DNA from: Symbiodinium natans
Lineage: Eukaryota > Sar > Dinophyceae > Suessiales > Symbiodiniaceae
Assembly (NCBI GenBank): GCA_905221605.1
Contig: CAJNDS010002468.1
Coordinates: 537,501 to 601,500, forward strand
Reading direction: 5' to 3'
Length of the DNA stretch: 64,000 nt
A program made the position numbers and the translations under genes. Shown here in pieces: positions 29,099 through 38,599 of the stretch (position 1 is the stretch's first letter; every line of letters starts with the position of its first letter). A model generated the notes under the pieces. It did not search any database. It was not told the DNA's origin and saw nothing but the letters and a program-made list of their open reading frames with translations.

Positions 29099-29114
29099 AA
29101 GCCCGAACCTTAGG

Positions 29115-29168
29115 GTGCTTCAGAAGGTTCTGCGATTCGTGTTTAGGAATCGCGGTGTAGCGGTGTAG
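29115..29168 (+). CDS. Short exon-like island (VLQKVLRFVFRNRGVAV)
   Basis: Frame VLQKVLRFVFRNRGVAV to TAG. Short and without a clear acceptor. Confidence 0.25.
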   Translation: MLQKVLRFVFRNRGVAV

Positions 29169-29169
29169 G

Positions 29170-29885
29170 TTTTGCCTAACATCGCCCTGGGCTTTTGGCC
29201 CTTATCCCCCAGAAGCCTTTGACCTTGTAGGCCCTAAACCCTTCACCTTACGCGACAAGGCCTTGAACAGCCGATAAGTTTAGGGTTTAGGGTTTGGGGA
29301 GCCCTGAACATTGACATTCCTGATACCTTCAACACAACCAAACCCTCCCAAGCCCCGGATACGCAATACCTCAAAACAGTCTCCCCCAAAACAACGCCCT
29401 GAGCACCTCAACGCAATTTAAGAAGTCATGATAAGGATACCAGGACGCTCCAATATCCTTTGCCCCAAGACCAGACCTGAAATAATCAAGCAGGCTCCCT
29501 ACCACAAGGTAGAGACTCGTCACCAAGGCTCCAATACGCTTCGCGCGTGTGGCCATGGACACCATCCCTCAGGGAGCAAGGCCCCGGGGCATTTTCTTTG
29601 GGGTATGGAGGGGTTAGGGTTTAGGGTTTAGAGTTTAGGGTTTAGGGCTTGGGTGGGGGGCGGGGAGGGGATAGGGGTGACTCTTTCAGGTTTAAGGGTT
29701 TAGGGGGACTGTAGGGGCTTGGTTTTTGAACCCCTATAAGCCCGTAAACCGTCGAGGGTGTTGGGTTAGAGGCGTTTCTGGCTTAGGGTTTAGGGGGTTT
29801 AGGGAGGGTTTGTTTGGTTGGGATTAGGGGTTGAGACTTTGGGGCTGCAGGGGCCTAAAGCCTAAACCCGAAACCCGAAACCCTA
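29170..29885. other. Mixed unique and decayed repeat DNA without a firm gene
   Basis: Competing 60-70-codon frames exist on both strands between 29371 and 29631, none with a decisive signal. The rest is TTTAGGG-derived. Confidence 0.4.
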
Positions 29886-29887
29886 AA

Positions 29888-29994
29888 CCCGAAGCCCTAA
29901 GCCCCTAAACCCTAAACCCTAAACCCTAAACCCTAAACCCTAAACCCTAAACCCTAAACCCTAAACCCTAAACCCTAAACCCTAAACCCTAAAC
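29888..29994. repeat. CCCTAAA array
   Basis: About 15 near-perfect units immediately left of a coding island. Confidence 0.97.
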
Positions 29995-30010
29995 CGCACC
30001 CCCTTATAAG

Positions 30011-30125
30011 AGCTGAGGTCAATGGCGTGAAGCTGCGCGTAGATACCGGCTCGGCCCCCCCGGTGCGAAAGCGGCCAAAGTCGCCGAACTCGCCGCGGAA
30101 GAACCCAAAGGGTCCCGGCCCCTGA
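30011..30125 (+). CDS. Island with DTGSA aspartic-protease-like motif
   Basis: Frame AEVNGVKLRVDTGSAPP continues VRKRPKSPNSPRKNPKG to TGA at 30123. The string NGVKLRVDTGSA matches the active-site start of retroviral/retrotransposon-type aspartic proteases (hydrophobic residues, D-T-G-S/A). The second half is basic and proline-rich, not protease-like. It may be an exon of a cellular protease-like gene or a retroelement remnant. No reverse transcriptase seen nearby. Confidence 0.35.
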
Positions 30126-30648
30126 ACCTTAAAACCCTTTAGTGCTTAGGGGTTGAGGGTTTAGAGTTTAGGGTTTAGGGCTACTATTCGTTTAAGAGCC
30201 ACCCGAAATGTAATGATTAGAATCTTTTTTCTGCCCTTTTAGAGAAGAGCGTTTGTGTTTTTTGGGGTTCTTAAAGGGGTCCCGAAGTGGTCTAGAGGGT
30301 TCAGGTTGCTTAGGCTTTAGGGTTTAGGGTTTAGGGTTTGGGGGCACGTCTATGTTTAGAGGCTTTTGGGTTTAGGGGTTACTCTATATACGAAAGACAT
30401 AGGCGACAATGACTTGGTTAGGCCCTATTTGGGTGGGGGGGGGATCTGCATACTAAACCCCCCTTTGCCCTTGACCACAGTAGCTGCGGCAGATGTAAAA
30501 CCCCGAGCCAAGGGTAACCTTCGTATCTATGTTCAGGGTTTAGGGTGTTTGTCTACATGGGTCTAAGCCCCAAACCCCGAAACCGTAAACCTTTAAAACC
30601 CTAAACCTGAGGGGGAGGGTGTTGATCTCAAAACAGCGTTCTTTTCAG

Positions 30649-30770
30649 GGTATTTCAGAAGACATGCCCCTGAGAACTCTCGGAAAAGCCCTTTCGTGCT
30701 GAGGAACCAGGACCAGCCGGGTCCCCTTAGGCTCAAAACGGCCCCAAACATCCTCATGGAGGCGAAACCC
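30649..30770 (+). CDS. Exon-like island after CTTTTCAG acceptor
   Basis: The acceptor cgttcttttcag is one of the strongest in the window. Frame YFRRHAPENSRKSPFVLR then NQDQPGPLRLKTAPNILM runs into CCCTAAA. Basic, probably disordered. Confidence 0.45.
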
Positions 30771-30779
30771 CAACCCCAA

Positions 30780-30940
30780 ACCCGAGACCCTAAACCCTAA
30801 ACCCTAAACCCCAAACCCCAAATCCTAAACCCCAAACCCTAAACCCTAAACCCTAAACCACAAACCCTAAACCCTAAACCCTAAACCCTAAACCCTAAAC
30901 CCTAAACCCTAAACCCTAAAACCCTAAACCCTAAACCTCC
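30780..30940. repeat. CCCTAAA / CCCCAAA array
   Basis: Mixed near-perfect units, about 22 copies. Confidence 0.95.
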
Positions 30941-30948
30941 CATGTCAG

Positions 30949-31059
30949 AAGAGCAAGAGGCCCCTCCCAGACACCCAGGCTGCCAAGGGTCTCGGGGCTC
31001 CGTCGGGGGGCGAGACGCGGAACAGAAAAAGCAAGGAATCCGGGGTTCTGAACCCTGAG
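30949..31059 (+). CDS. Exon-like island (RPLPDTQAAKGLGAPSGG)
   Basis: ATGTCAG acceptor at 30948, phase 0; frame RPLPDTQAAKGLGAPSGG then ETRNRKSKESGV. Low hydrophobicity suggests a disordered segment. C-strand repeats both sides. Confidence 0.4.
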
Positions 31060-31217
31060 GTCCCTAACCCTAAAGCTCTAAACCCTAAAGCTCTAAACCC
31101 TGAACCCTAAACCCTAAACCCTAAACCCTAAACCCTAAACCCTAAACCCTAAGCCCTAAGCCCTAAACCCTAAACCACAAACCCTAAACCCTAAACCCTA
31201 AACCCTAAACCCAAACA

Positions 31218-31292
31218 CCGAGGCCTGAAGCTTCCCAAGAGGGTGCAACTCTTGACTTGGAGACCTTAAGCCGCACAGGGTGTACAGGGTGA
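31218..31292 (+). CDS. Exon-like island (EASQEGATLDLETLSRTG)
   Basis: Frame PRPEASQEGATLDLETLSRT to TGA at 31290. CCCTAAA left, G-strand right. Confidence 0.35.
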   Translation, partial: PRPEASQEGATLDLETLSRTGCTG

Positions 31293-31440
31293 TCAGGGTG
31301 ATCAGGGTGTCGGGTTTACGGCTTAGCGTCTAGGGTTTAGGGTTTTGGAGTTGAGGGTTTAGGGTTTAGGGTTTAGGGTTTAGGGTTTAGGGTTTAGGGC
31401 GGGGTGCGGGATTTTAGGGTCTAGGGCTTAGGGCCAGATT

Positions 31441-31558
31441 CTCGTGACGCGACCCCGCCTCTTTGCGGACCCTCACTCCCTTTGCGGCAGCCTTCGTTTC
31501 TGGGGCCCACCGCCCTGGCCTCCACAGGAAAAGAGATCTCCAGGATGCAGGGTGCTAA
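31441..31558 (+). CDS. Exon-like island (RLFADPHSLCGSLRFWGP)
   Basis: Frame RLFADPHSLCGSLRFWGP then PPWPPQEKRSPGCRVLTG; TTTAGGG arrays flank both sides. No family recognised. Confidence 0.4.
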
Positions 31559-32280
31559 CTGGGATTATGGGGTTGAGAGTTTAGGGTTTAGGGTTAGGTG
31601 TTTAGGGTTTAGGGTTTAGGGTTTAGGGTATCTGTGTAGTCATCATTGCCCATATCCTTCGTCTTGCGGTTCTTGTAACCCTGGTCATAGAACTACCCCT
31701 ACAAACCTGCAAGTCATGACTCAGTCCTAACCCCACGTCGAGACCCATCCGAACATGCGCATGAGCAAAACCGAAGTGTTTAGGTAGGGTTTAGGGTTTA
31801 GGGTTTAGGGTTTAGGCCTTAGCGTTTATAGGTTTTAGGGATGTTGGAGGAATTTTTCGGGCAGCCAGACGCGTTTGGAGTCTGCATTTGAAGGTTCACG
31901 GCTAGGTGTAAGAAGCTTCCCAAGAACCAACTAGTACCATAGTTGCCCTACTTGCAGGCCCTAGTTCGAGCTGGCGTTGCACACCGATAGCTTCAGTTCG
32001 AGCGCTTAAAGCTTTCCCGTTTAGAGTTTAGGGTTGCTGGCAATAGCAGCCGAGGCCCTTCCATGTAGCCCTCAACCCCAAAGCCCGAAGCCCCAAGCGC
32101 CCTTAAACCCTAAAGCCCTTGAACCCTAAACCCTGAAACGCTAAACCCTAGAACCCTAAGCCCCGAAACGCAAAAAAAAACCCTAGAACCCTCAATCCTA
32201 AACACTAAACCCGAAACTCTAAATCCTAGAACCCTAGAACCTGAGACCCTCATCACTCAACCCGCCAAGCCCTCATGCAG

Positions 32281-32344
32281 CCTGTGTTTGATCGAGGTCG
32301 CCCGTCTTTTTAAGGACTTCGGCGTCTCTCAGGCCGCCCTTTAA
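32281..32344 (+). CDS. Exon-like island (CLIEVARLFKDFGVSQAA)
   Basis: CATGCAG acceptor at 32280; frame LCLIEVARLFKDFGVSQAAL to TAA in the next CCCTAAA array. Strong amphipathic helix. Confidence 0.45.
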
Positions 32345-32481
32345 ACCCTAAACCCTAAACCCTAAACCCTAAACCCTAAACCCTAAACCCTAAACCCTAA
32401 ACCCTAAACCCTAAACCCTAAACCCTAAACCCTAAACCCTAAACCCTAAACCCTAAACCCTAGCCCTAAACCCTAAACCCC
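32341..32481. repeat. CCCTAAA array
   Basis: About 20 near-perfect units. Confidence 0.97.
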
Positions 32482-32489
32482 AAGGCCCA

Positions 32490-33055
32490 AGGGTTTAGGG
32501 TGTAGGCTTGAGTGGTTCGGTTGGGGTTGGGCTGGGTACAGCCCTGTGGGGCAGAGGGTTTAGGGCCCAGGGTTTAGGGTTTAGGGGTTTTTAGGGCTTA
32601 AGGGTTTAGGGTTTAAGGTTTTAGGGTTTAGGGTTTAGAATTGACGGTTTTTGGTTTAGGGTTTAGGGTATCAGGGGTTTTGGGGGCTTTTGGAATTGTG
32701 GCCTCAGGGTTGTCATGGCTGAGGGCGTGAGGGGTTTCGGGCCCTCTTGAGTTCCTTCTTTTTTAGGGTTTTCGGGTTCAGGGCTTTAGGGTTTTAGGGT
32801 TTGTGGCTTTAGGCCTTTTGGGGTTTAGGGTTTAGGGTTTAAGGGGGCGGGGGAGGTGCTTTTTTTTTCCTAGAACCCTAAACTCACCCGAGAGGTCCAC
32901 GGACCTGCATAGAATAGACTTGGGCCTGAAAGGGGTGCCCCATATAGTAGCTCTAGGGCCCAAGAGTATCCTTTTTTGGTGGCAGGACCCTTGGGGCGCT
33001 AAAAGCAGAAGGCCGAAACCCGCAAGACCCGAAACCCTAAACCCTAAACCCTAAA
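32490..33055. other. Degenerate TTTAGGG-rich stretch without a supported gene
   Basis: G-strand variants to about 32850, then family D/A-like words (gtgccccatatagtagctct) near 32930. No frame worth calling. Confidence 0.5.
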
Positions 33056-33064
33056 CCTGCATAG

Positions 33065-33164
33065 GAGGACGTCACCATTGGTGTCCATCGGCGCGGGCCG
33101 TATGCCGGATGCAAGAATGGCGAGGCTGGTCGACCGGGCCTTTGGGGTTCAGCAGCGGGTTTAG
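33065..33164 (+). CDS. Exon-like island (SPLVSIGAGRMPDARMAR)
   Basis: GCATAG acceptor at 33064; frame SPLVSIGAGRMPDARMAR then LVDRAFGVQQRV. CCCTAAA left, TTTAGGG right. Two other frames are open; this one has the best composition. Confidence 0.4.
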
Positions 33165-33404
33165 GGTTTAGAGTTTTGAGGTTTAGGGTAGTCATTGCAC
33201 CGTTTTGTGGGGCCTGGAGAGTGAACTTGCGATACAGCCTAAACCCTAAGCCCTACACCCTAAACCCTAAATCCTAAACCCTCAACCCTACACCGCAACC
33301 TAGCCCCTGCCCCTCCCCCTTCCCGAGTCTAGGGCAATTTCTGGTGGTAAGTTTCGCCCATTTGCCGACTGCGCTATTTCTATGTTTATCCACCTTGTGT
33401 ACTC

Positions 33405-33512
33405 TCACACATATATATATATATATATATGTGTGTATGTAGCATATGTATGCATAAGTCTATGCTCTGTATATATACATATACATATACATATATATAT
33501 ATATACATATAT
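33405..33512. repeat. TA/CATA microsatellite
   Basis: Two (TA)n tracts separated by gtgtgtatgtagcatatgta. Confidence 0.95.
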
Positions 33513-33609
33513 TGATGTTTTTCTGTTTAGTCCTCTATGCGAACTTGCTGCTTAGGGTAGAGGTCTTGGCTTGAGTGTGGGGGGTTTAAGGCTTTGGAGA
33601 GCTTCTAGG

Positions 33610-33703
33610 GATTGGGGTTTAGGGTTTAGGGTTTAGGGTTTAGGGTTTAGGGTTTAGGGTTTAGGGTTTAGGGTTTAGGGTTTAGGGTTTAGGGTTTAGG
33701 GTT
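33610..33703. repeat. TTTAGGG array
   Basis: About 13 perfect units, left of a coding island. Confidence 0.97.
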
Positions 33704-33716
33704 AGGGCTTTGCGAG

Positions 33717-33777
33717 ACGAACACGCGATGCCAGGCCTTTGTGAAGTGCGCTGACCAGGACTACCGGCTGCCCGAAG
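33717..33777 (+). CDS. Exon-like island (TRCQAFVKCADQDYRLPE)
   Basis: After GCGAG, phase 0: TNTRCQAFVKCADQDYRLPE, followed by G|GTTTAGG where the donor is the first unit of a TTTAGGG array. Good example of a telomeric repeat supplying a 5' splice site. Confidence 0.45.
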
Positions 33778-34387
33778 GTTTAGGGTTTAGGGTTTAGGGT
33801 GTAGAGTTTTTGGGGTTTAGGGTTTAGGGTTTAGGGTTTAGGGTTTAGGGTTTAGGGTTTAGGGTTAGGTTTAGGGTTTAGGGTTTAGGGCTTAGGGCTT
33901 AGGGCTTAGGGTTTCCAGAAACTTTCAGCTTTACGAAACCGGTAAACCCTGCAATCCCTGCAAACCTGTGTAAACCTTACACGCCCTGCAAAACCTATAC
34001 ACCGTCTAAACCCGATTAACCCTGCAAACCCTACAAACTTTAGGAGGGGGTTTACGACATTGGGGGTACCTTGTTGGGTTTTTGATTATACGGGGATCCT
34101 ACTATGTGGCCGTCTATATTAGGGGTCCCTTATCATCGCAAACCCTCGGAAACCCTTACAAACGAACTTCATCAACCCTAGTAGCCCTAAACCCTAAACC
34201 CTAAACCTTTTGTAGGGCTGGTTGGGCTGTCCAGGACGAGGTTTTGATTCAAAATCGGCATGGTGCGACCCTAAACCGCGTTTATACTGGGGGTTCACAG
34301 GGTTCATAGGAACCCGCTTTAGCGCATACCGGGTTTAGGGGTTGAAGGTATTAAATTGGGTGTTTGGGGGGTTTGGGGTTCGCACAG

Positions 34388-34500
34388 CTGGAGAAACTCT
34401 CCCCAGAGAACGCAAAGATCTGCAAAGTCTTGCGAAGTGACCTAAATGATGGTCAGCACCACCTTGAAGATACCCCCAAAAGTGCGATTCTTACTATACC
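34388..34500 (+). CDS. Exon-like island (LEKLSPENAKICKVLRSD)
   Basis: CGCACAG acceptor at 34387, phase 0; frame LEKLSPENAKICKVLRSD then LNDGQHHLEDTPKSAILT, ending in a C run. Convincing composition. No family recognised. Confidence 0.5.
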
Positions 34501-34762
34501 CCCCCCCCCCCTTTTTCGGGACCGCTCGCATGTTATGCCCTAGAATAGACCCTATAACCCCTAAACCCTATACGCCCTAAAAAGGTTCAGGGTTCAGGGT
34601 TCAGGGCTCAGGCTTTTTGTGGGAGGGAGGGGGGGGGGGAGGAGACACCTTTTTTTAGGAGATCCCCCATGTACTCCTATCGGCTGCACGTGGGGAAAAC
34701 GTCCTTAGGCCCGAAACCCTAAACCCTAAACCCTAAACCCTAAACCCTAAACCCTAAACCCC

Positions 34763-34836
34763 GCGAAGGACTCGGCTGTCAAAGCACAGCTGGCGTTAAA
34801 CATGTCCACGGTGGGCCAAAGGCTGGGGCATGACCC
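34763..34836 (+). CDS. Exon-like island (DSAVKAQLALNMSTVGQR)
   Basis: Frame DSAVKAQLALNMSTVGQR then LGHDP. A TAA at 34838 lies within GTAAGA, so the boundary is more likely a splice donor at 34837 than a stop. CCCTAAA left. Confidence 0.45.
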
Positions 34837-34959
34837 GTAAGAGCTGAACGCTAAACCTCAGAGAGCCCGACTTTGACTTCGGGTTTGGGGTTTAGGGTTT
34901 AGGGTTTAGGGTTTAGGGTTTAGGGTTTAGGGTTTAGGGTTTAGGGTTCTGAAGGGACA

Positions 34960-35062
34960 GGGGGTTCAAGGAGGGTATGTAACCCAAGGTTTCCTAACAC
35001 TCCCTGCGCCTCCCTGAGTTTTGCTAAGGTTCCCTATACTAGTAGGTGCCTGCTCCCCAAAC
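34960..35062. repeat. Dispersed repeat, family I copy 1
   Basis: ggttcaaggagggtatgtaa, cccaaggtttcctaacactc; closely matched at 38043-38140. Noncoding. Confidence 0.7.
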
Positions 35063-35314
35063 CCCAACACCCCCTCCTTAAGAACCCTATACCTTGAGCA
35101 GATAGTCGATAGCTCAGACCAGTTCTTAGGATTCTCACAAAGCATCTTCTTAAAGTCTTAAAGTAGGATATTGGATGCCTTTGGCTGAAAGATGCTTAAA
35201 CGGCTTAAACGAGATGTAAAGAATATCGGAATTCATGGTCTGCAATGCCCCAAACTGGACACTAGCCTCGATAGCACGGAGCCTGTCACGCCCCGCAAAC
35301 CAACTTGGTCTTAC

Positions 35315-35560
35315 TTTACCTTCTGGTATATCACCATATGGTAATATTGAATTTATTTGTGTTGGAAATGCTAAATAACAATCACCATATTTTGTAATAT
35401 GATATGTTGGATCTAATATTGTACAATTTTTAATGCTAATTCTATAATATTGATAAAAACCATTATTTTTTTACCAATATATTCAGTATAACTATAATCT
35501 TCAACAAATTGTATACCAAAAAATCTTTTATTATTATCACCCCACAAACCACAATGACAA
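35315..35560 (-). other. AT-rich coding-like fragment on the minus strand, frameshifted
   Basis: Minus-strand frame one reads CHCGLWGDNNKRFFGIQF and VEDYSYTEYIGKK; after an A-run at about 35468 a second frame reads YQYYRISIKNCTILDPTY and HITKYGDCYLAFPTQINS, then into GC-balanced DNA. Codons are heavily A/T-ending, unlike the GC-ending islands around. It looks like part of a foreign gene (virus, symbiont or organelle origin cannot be told apart here). Confidence 0.4.
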
Positions 35561-35630
35561 ACCTTCAGATGGAGCATCGCGAAGCTACCAAAAGCAAAAT
35601 TTTGTCGGTCTTCCGCACAGGCAAGGGAAC

Positions 35631-35727
35631 ACTTGGAGGTTCAGGGTACAGAGTATCCCTAATTGGGTCAGAATTGGGGTATAAGTGCTGTTAGACTTGG
35701 GTTGCTCAGTACCAAGAACCTCCAAGC
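35631..35727. mobile_element. Family B element copy
   Basis: acttggaggttcagggtaca at left; gtaccaagaacctccaagc at right. 97 bp, inverted ends, no coding. It ends four bases before a splice-acceptor-like ATAG. Confidence 0.65.
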
Positions 35728-35731
35728 ATAG

Positions 35732-36022
35732 GCTATCAAAGACAACAGCCACGCCATCCATGGCAGATCAAATGACCTAGGGGACTCGAAGATTGGCAAC
35801 GAAAGCCAGACGCACGCGTTGGATGCGCGCTTTGCATTCTGCGCCAACGATAGCACGCCAGCAAGAAGCCGCGCCCCCCCGAAGCGGAAGTTGCAGGACG
35901 CGCCATTCACATGGGAGCGCTTCCACACGCACCTGGGTCTCGCGAATGTGTTTGCCGCCAACTATTCCATAGCCTGTTTCTGTCGATGGCAAGGGCTCCG
36001 AGTGGAGATCCCTAAACCCTAA
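35732..36022 (+). CDS. Longest uninterrupted exon-like frame, 96 codons
   Basis: From CATAG at 35731 in phase 0, the frame includes RSNDLGDSKIGNESQTHA, APPKRKLQDAPFTWERFH and LGLANVFAANYSIACFCR before TAA in CCCTAAA. Normal composition with a basic PPKRK patch that could be a nuclear localisation signal. Overlapping minus-strand frames are shadows. No family recognised. Confidence 0.55.
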   Translation, partial: AIKDNSHAIHGRSNDLGDSKIGNESQTHALDARFAFCANDSTPARSRAPPKRKLQDAPFTWERFHTHLGLANVFAANYSIACFCRWQGLRVEIPKP

Positions 36023-36372
36023 AGCCTAAACCCTAAACCCTAACCCCCCAGACCCCTAAACTCCCAAACCCTAAGCCCCTAAACCCTAAACCTCCCCGAA
36101 CTCGAGCGTGGGACCTTGAGAGCCCCCAAGCAATCAACAAAGCTAAGCCCGAAATTATCAAACTTGAAACCCTGCAGGCCCTATACCCTACAAAGCACAA
36201 CATGCCCTGAGTTCTAAACCCACACCCTAAACTTCACAAACCCGAAGCCCTAAACCTTGCCACTAGACAAGCGCGCCCTAAACCCTAAACTGTAAAAACC
36301 TTCAACCCTAAGCCGGCCCTAAACCCTAAACCCTACAAACCCTCAGCCGGCCCTAAACCCTAAACCCTACAG

Positions 36373-36439
36373 GTATATCGAGTTGTACCTTATGTCGGAG
36401 GTGGGCCTCGAGAGCAGTGGGGAAGCCCCTGAAAACTAG
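36373..36439 (+). CDS. Terminal exon-like island (YIELYLMSEVGLESSGEA)
   Basis: CCCTACAG acceptor at 36372; frame YIELYLMSEVGLESSGEAPE, N and TAG at 36437. The RYIEL start resembles RYIER at 12.8 kb. Confidence 0.45.
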
Positions 36440-36606
36440 CAGGGTCGAGGGCTTTGGGTTTAGGGTTTAGGGTTTAGGGTTTAGGGTTTAGGGTTTAGGG
36501 TTTGGGGCTTAGGGGTTTAGGGTTTAGGGGCTTAGGGGCTTAGGGGCTTAGGAGTTTAGGGGCTTAGGGGCTTAGGGCTGAGGGTCGACATTGGCCTGCT
36601 TTAGTC

Positions 36607-36665
36607 AGACTAGAGAAGGTCTCACTCCTGAAGGTCGCCTTGGGCCATCTCTTCCTCCCTAAACC
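36607..36665 (+). CDS. Short exon-like island (VRLEKVSLLKVALGHLFL)
   Basis: Frame VRLEKVSLLKVALGHLFL then into head-to-head repeats. Hydrophobic-basic helix. Confidence 0.3.
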
Positions 36666-36825
36666 GGTTTAGGGTTTAGGGTTTAGGGTTTAGGGTGTAG
36701 GGTTTAGGGTCCTCCCTAAACCCTAAACCCTAAACTCTACGGGAAAGTAAGGTTCTTAATCTGAGAAGTTCAACAATTCTAGATACCCTAACCTTGGACT
36801 TTCTAAACACTGAGACTTGAACCCT

Positions 36826-37001
36826 ACTTGGAGGTCCAGGGTGCTTAGAACCCAGTTATCCGTTTAGTTACAAGGCACTTATACGCCCCCTAAGTACCCT
36901 AATGGAGTTATAGTCAGTGGGGTTTAGGGTTTAGGGTTTAGGGTTTAGGGTTTAGGGTTTAGGGTTTAGGGTTTAGGGTTACTAAGCACCCTGACCATCC
37001 T
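36826..37001. mobile_element. Family B element containing a TTTAGGG array
   Basis: acttggaggtccagggtgct at left; aagcaccctgaccatcc at right. About 65 bp of TTTAGGG (36915-36980) lies inside, so the array arose or inserted after the element. Confidence 0.6.
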
Positions 37002-37054
37002 GAATGCCCGAAGCATCCGAAGCCCTCAGCCCGACTCCCCTTGCTTGCGTTCAA

Positions 37055-37148
37055 CCCTAAACCCTAAACCCTAAACCCTAAACCCTAAACCCTAAACCCT
37101 AAACCCTAAACCCTAAACCCTAAACCCTAAACCCTAAACCCTAAACCC
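37055..37148. repeat. CCCTAAA array
   Basis: About 13 units; another of 11 units at 37243-37317. Confidence 0.97.
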
Positions 37149-37361
37149 TGTCAAGCCCTGAAACCTGCTTGGGAGTCAGGGTTACACTGGGGTTTATCAG
37201 GAGGGAAACCACTGAAGAGGTAGGGTTCAGGGTAGCAGGTTACCCTCAACCCTAAACCCTAAACCCTAAACCCTAAACCCTAAACCCTAAACCCTAAACC
37301 CTAAACCCTAAACCCTAGGCTGCGCAGTCGAAGCGGAACCTCAAGTTGGTAGTCTGCGCAG

Positions 37362-37445
37362 GCTGAAGTTCTCAGCGCGGAGAGTCGTACGGAAGCTGAG
37401 AGGCAGATGCGGGAAACGCATGGGTTTGAGTTCTTTCAGGCTTGA
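37362..37445 (+). CDS. Exon-like island (LSAESRTEAERQMRETHG)
   Basis: TGCGCAG acceptor at 37361; frame AEVLSAESRTEAERQMRE then THGFEFFQA and TGA. Charged helix. CCCTAAA left. Confidence 0.45.
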   Translation, partial: AEVLSAESRTEAERQMRETHGFEFFQA

Positions 37446-37502
37446 GTTAGATCTTCCTCCAAGGAACCATACACGTCCTTTAGGGCTTAAGGATTTTCCA
37501 GG

Positions 37503-37592
37503 GTTACAGGGTTGTAGGGTTGTAGGGTTATAGGGTTATAGGGTTATAGGGTTATAGGGTTATAGGGTTGTAGGGTTATAGGGTGATAGGAT
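37503..37592. repeat. TTATAGGG / TTGTAGGG variant array
   Basis: About 11 octamer units, a further telomere-like variant. Confidence 0.92.
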
Positions 37593-37679
37593 TAATTGTA
37601 AACGCTTGCGCGCGCCGCCTCGGCAGCCGGGCCGGCCCCAGGACAGGAAAGGAGGAAAGAGGGTTTCGCAAAAAAGGCA

Positions 37680-37895
37680 GAGCGGTGGGGGGTGAGGGGG
37701 GGGGTGGGGGGGGGGTGTGGGGGGGGGGGGTGGGGGGGGTGGGGTGGGGGGGGGTGGGGTGGGGGGGGGGTGTGCGGGGGGTTTTTGTGGCACTCCCCCT
37801 GTAGGAGCCACCGACAAGCGGGACCCTCCACGGCATCGGTTTGCAGCTCCTCCAAGGGATTGGGGGGGGTCCCACAGGGCGGGGGGGGGGGTGGC
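37680..37895. repeat. G-rich low-complexity tract
   Basis: tgggggg/tggggtgggg units with potential to form G-quadruplexes. Gly- or Pro-rich frames through it are artefacts. Confidence 0.9.
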
Positions 37896-38042
37896 GTCAG
37901 AAAATTTGGCACGGGGGGAAGGGTTGGGTTAGGGGGAAGGAGGCCCGATCCGGGTCTGCTTGTTCCAGACGCTTCTCGGCAGGAAGCCGAGGCGAATTAT
38001 CGGCTCTTGGGGTTCTAGGGTTCTAGGGCTAGAAGGTGCTTA

Positions 38043-38140
38043 AGGGAGGGGGTTCAAAGGGGGCATGTAACCCAAGGTTCCCTAACACCTCCCCACCACT
38101 CCCTAAGCTTCCTGTGTGGTTTTCTTGGTACCTACCCCCC
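38043..38140. repeat. Dispersed repeat, family I copy 2
   Basis: gggttcaaagggggcatgta, cccaaggttccctaacacct: second copy of the 34960 repeat. Confidence 0.7.
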
Positions 38141-38153
38141 ATGAGCCCCCCTC

Positions 38154-38250
38154 CATGAACCCTCTCGCCTTTACGAGTCCAGAACAGCTCGCCCGACATT
38201 ATTTCTCACCTGAATGGAATGGTTTAGGTGCTGAAGCACCCCTAGAAAAA
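38154..38250 (+). CDS. Exon-like island truncated by an element (PEQLARHYFSPEWN)
   Basis: ATG opens MNPLAFTSPEQLARHYFS then PEWNGLGAEAPLEKKR; it runs up to the insertion site of the 2.6-kb element (38277). If real, the element may sit at or inside the gene. Confidence 0.4.
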
Positions 38251-38342
38251 AAAAGAGTAGGTTTTTGTGGTGGAGGGGGGGTTCATGGGTCCGGTGTTTT
38301 TTTTGTTCTTAGGTCTGGCTCTCCTTTTCTCCTTTTCTTAGG

Positions 38343-38505
38343 TCTGGCTGGTCCTGTGGTCCTCTGGTCCTCTGGTCCCGTGGTTCGCTGGTCCTCTGGT
38401 CCGTGGTCCCTCTGGTCCTCTGGTCCGCGGTCCTCTGGTCCTCTGGTCCCGTCATCCTCTGGTCCTGTGGTCTTCTGGTCCTGCGGGCCTCTGGTCCTAG
38501 CTTGC
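38343..38505. repeat. CTCTGGTCC minisatellite
   Basis: About 17 degenerate copies of a 9-10-bp unit just inside the left TIR. Confidence 0.9.
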
Positions 38506-38599
38506 TTCAAAGCATATGAACCTTTAAAAAACCATTGTGTTTGCAAGTTTTTTTTCCGTGCAATCTTGTTTTGAATCATATGAGTCTTTTTAATGTTTA

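Noticed and set aside
35668-35992. Two minus-strand frames of 71-97 codons
   Set aside because: Shadows of the 96-codon plus-strand exon at 35732-36022, which has an acceptor and better composition.
37560-38018. Gly-rich or Pro-rich frames
   Set aside because: Translation of the tgggggg low-complexity tract.
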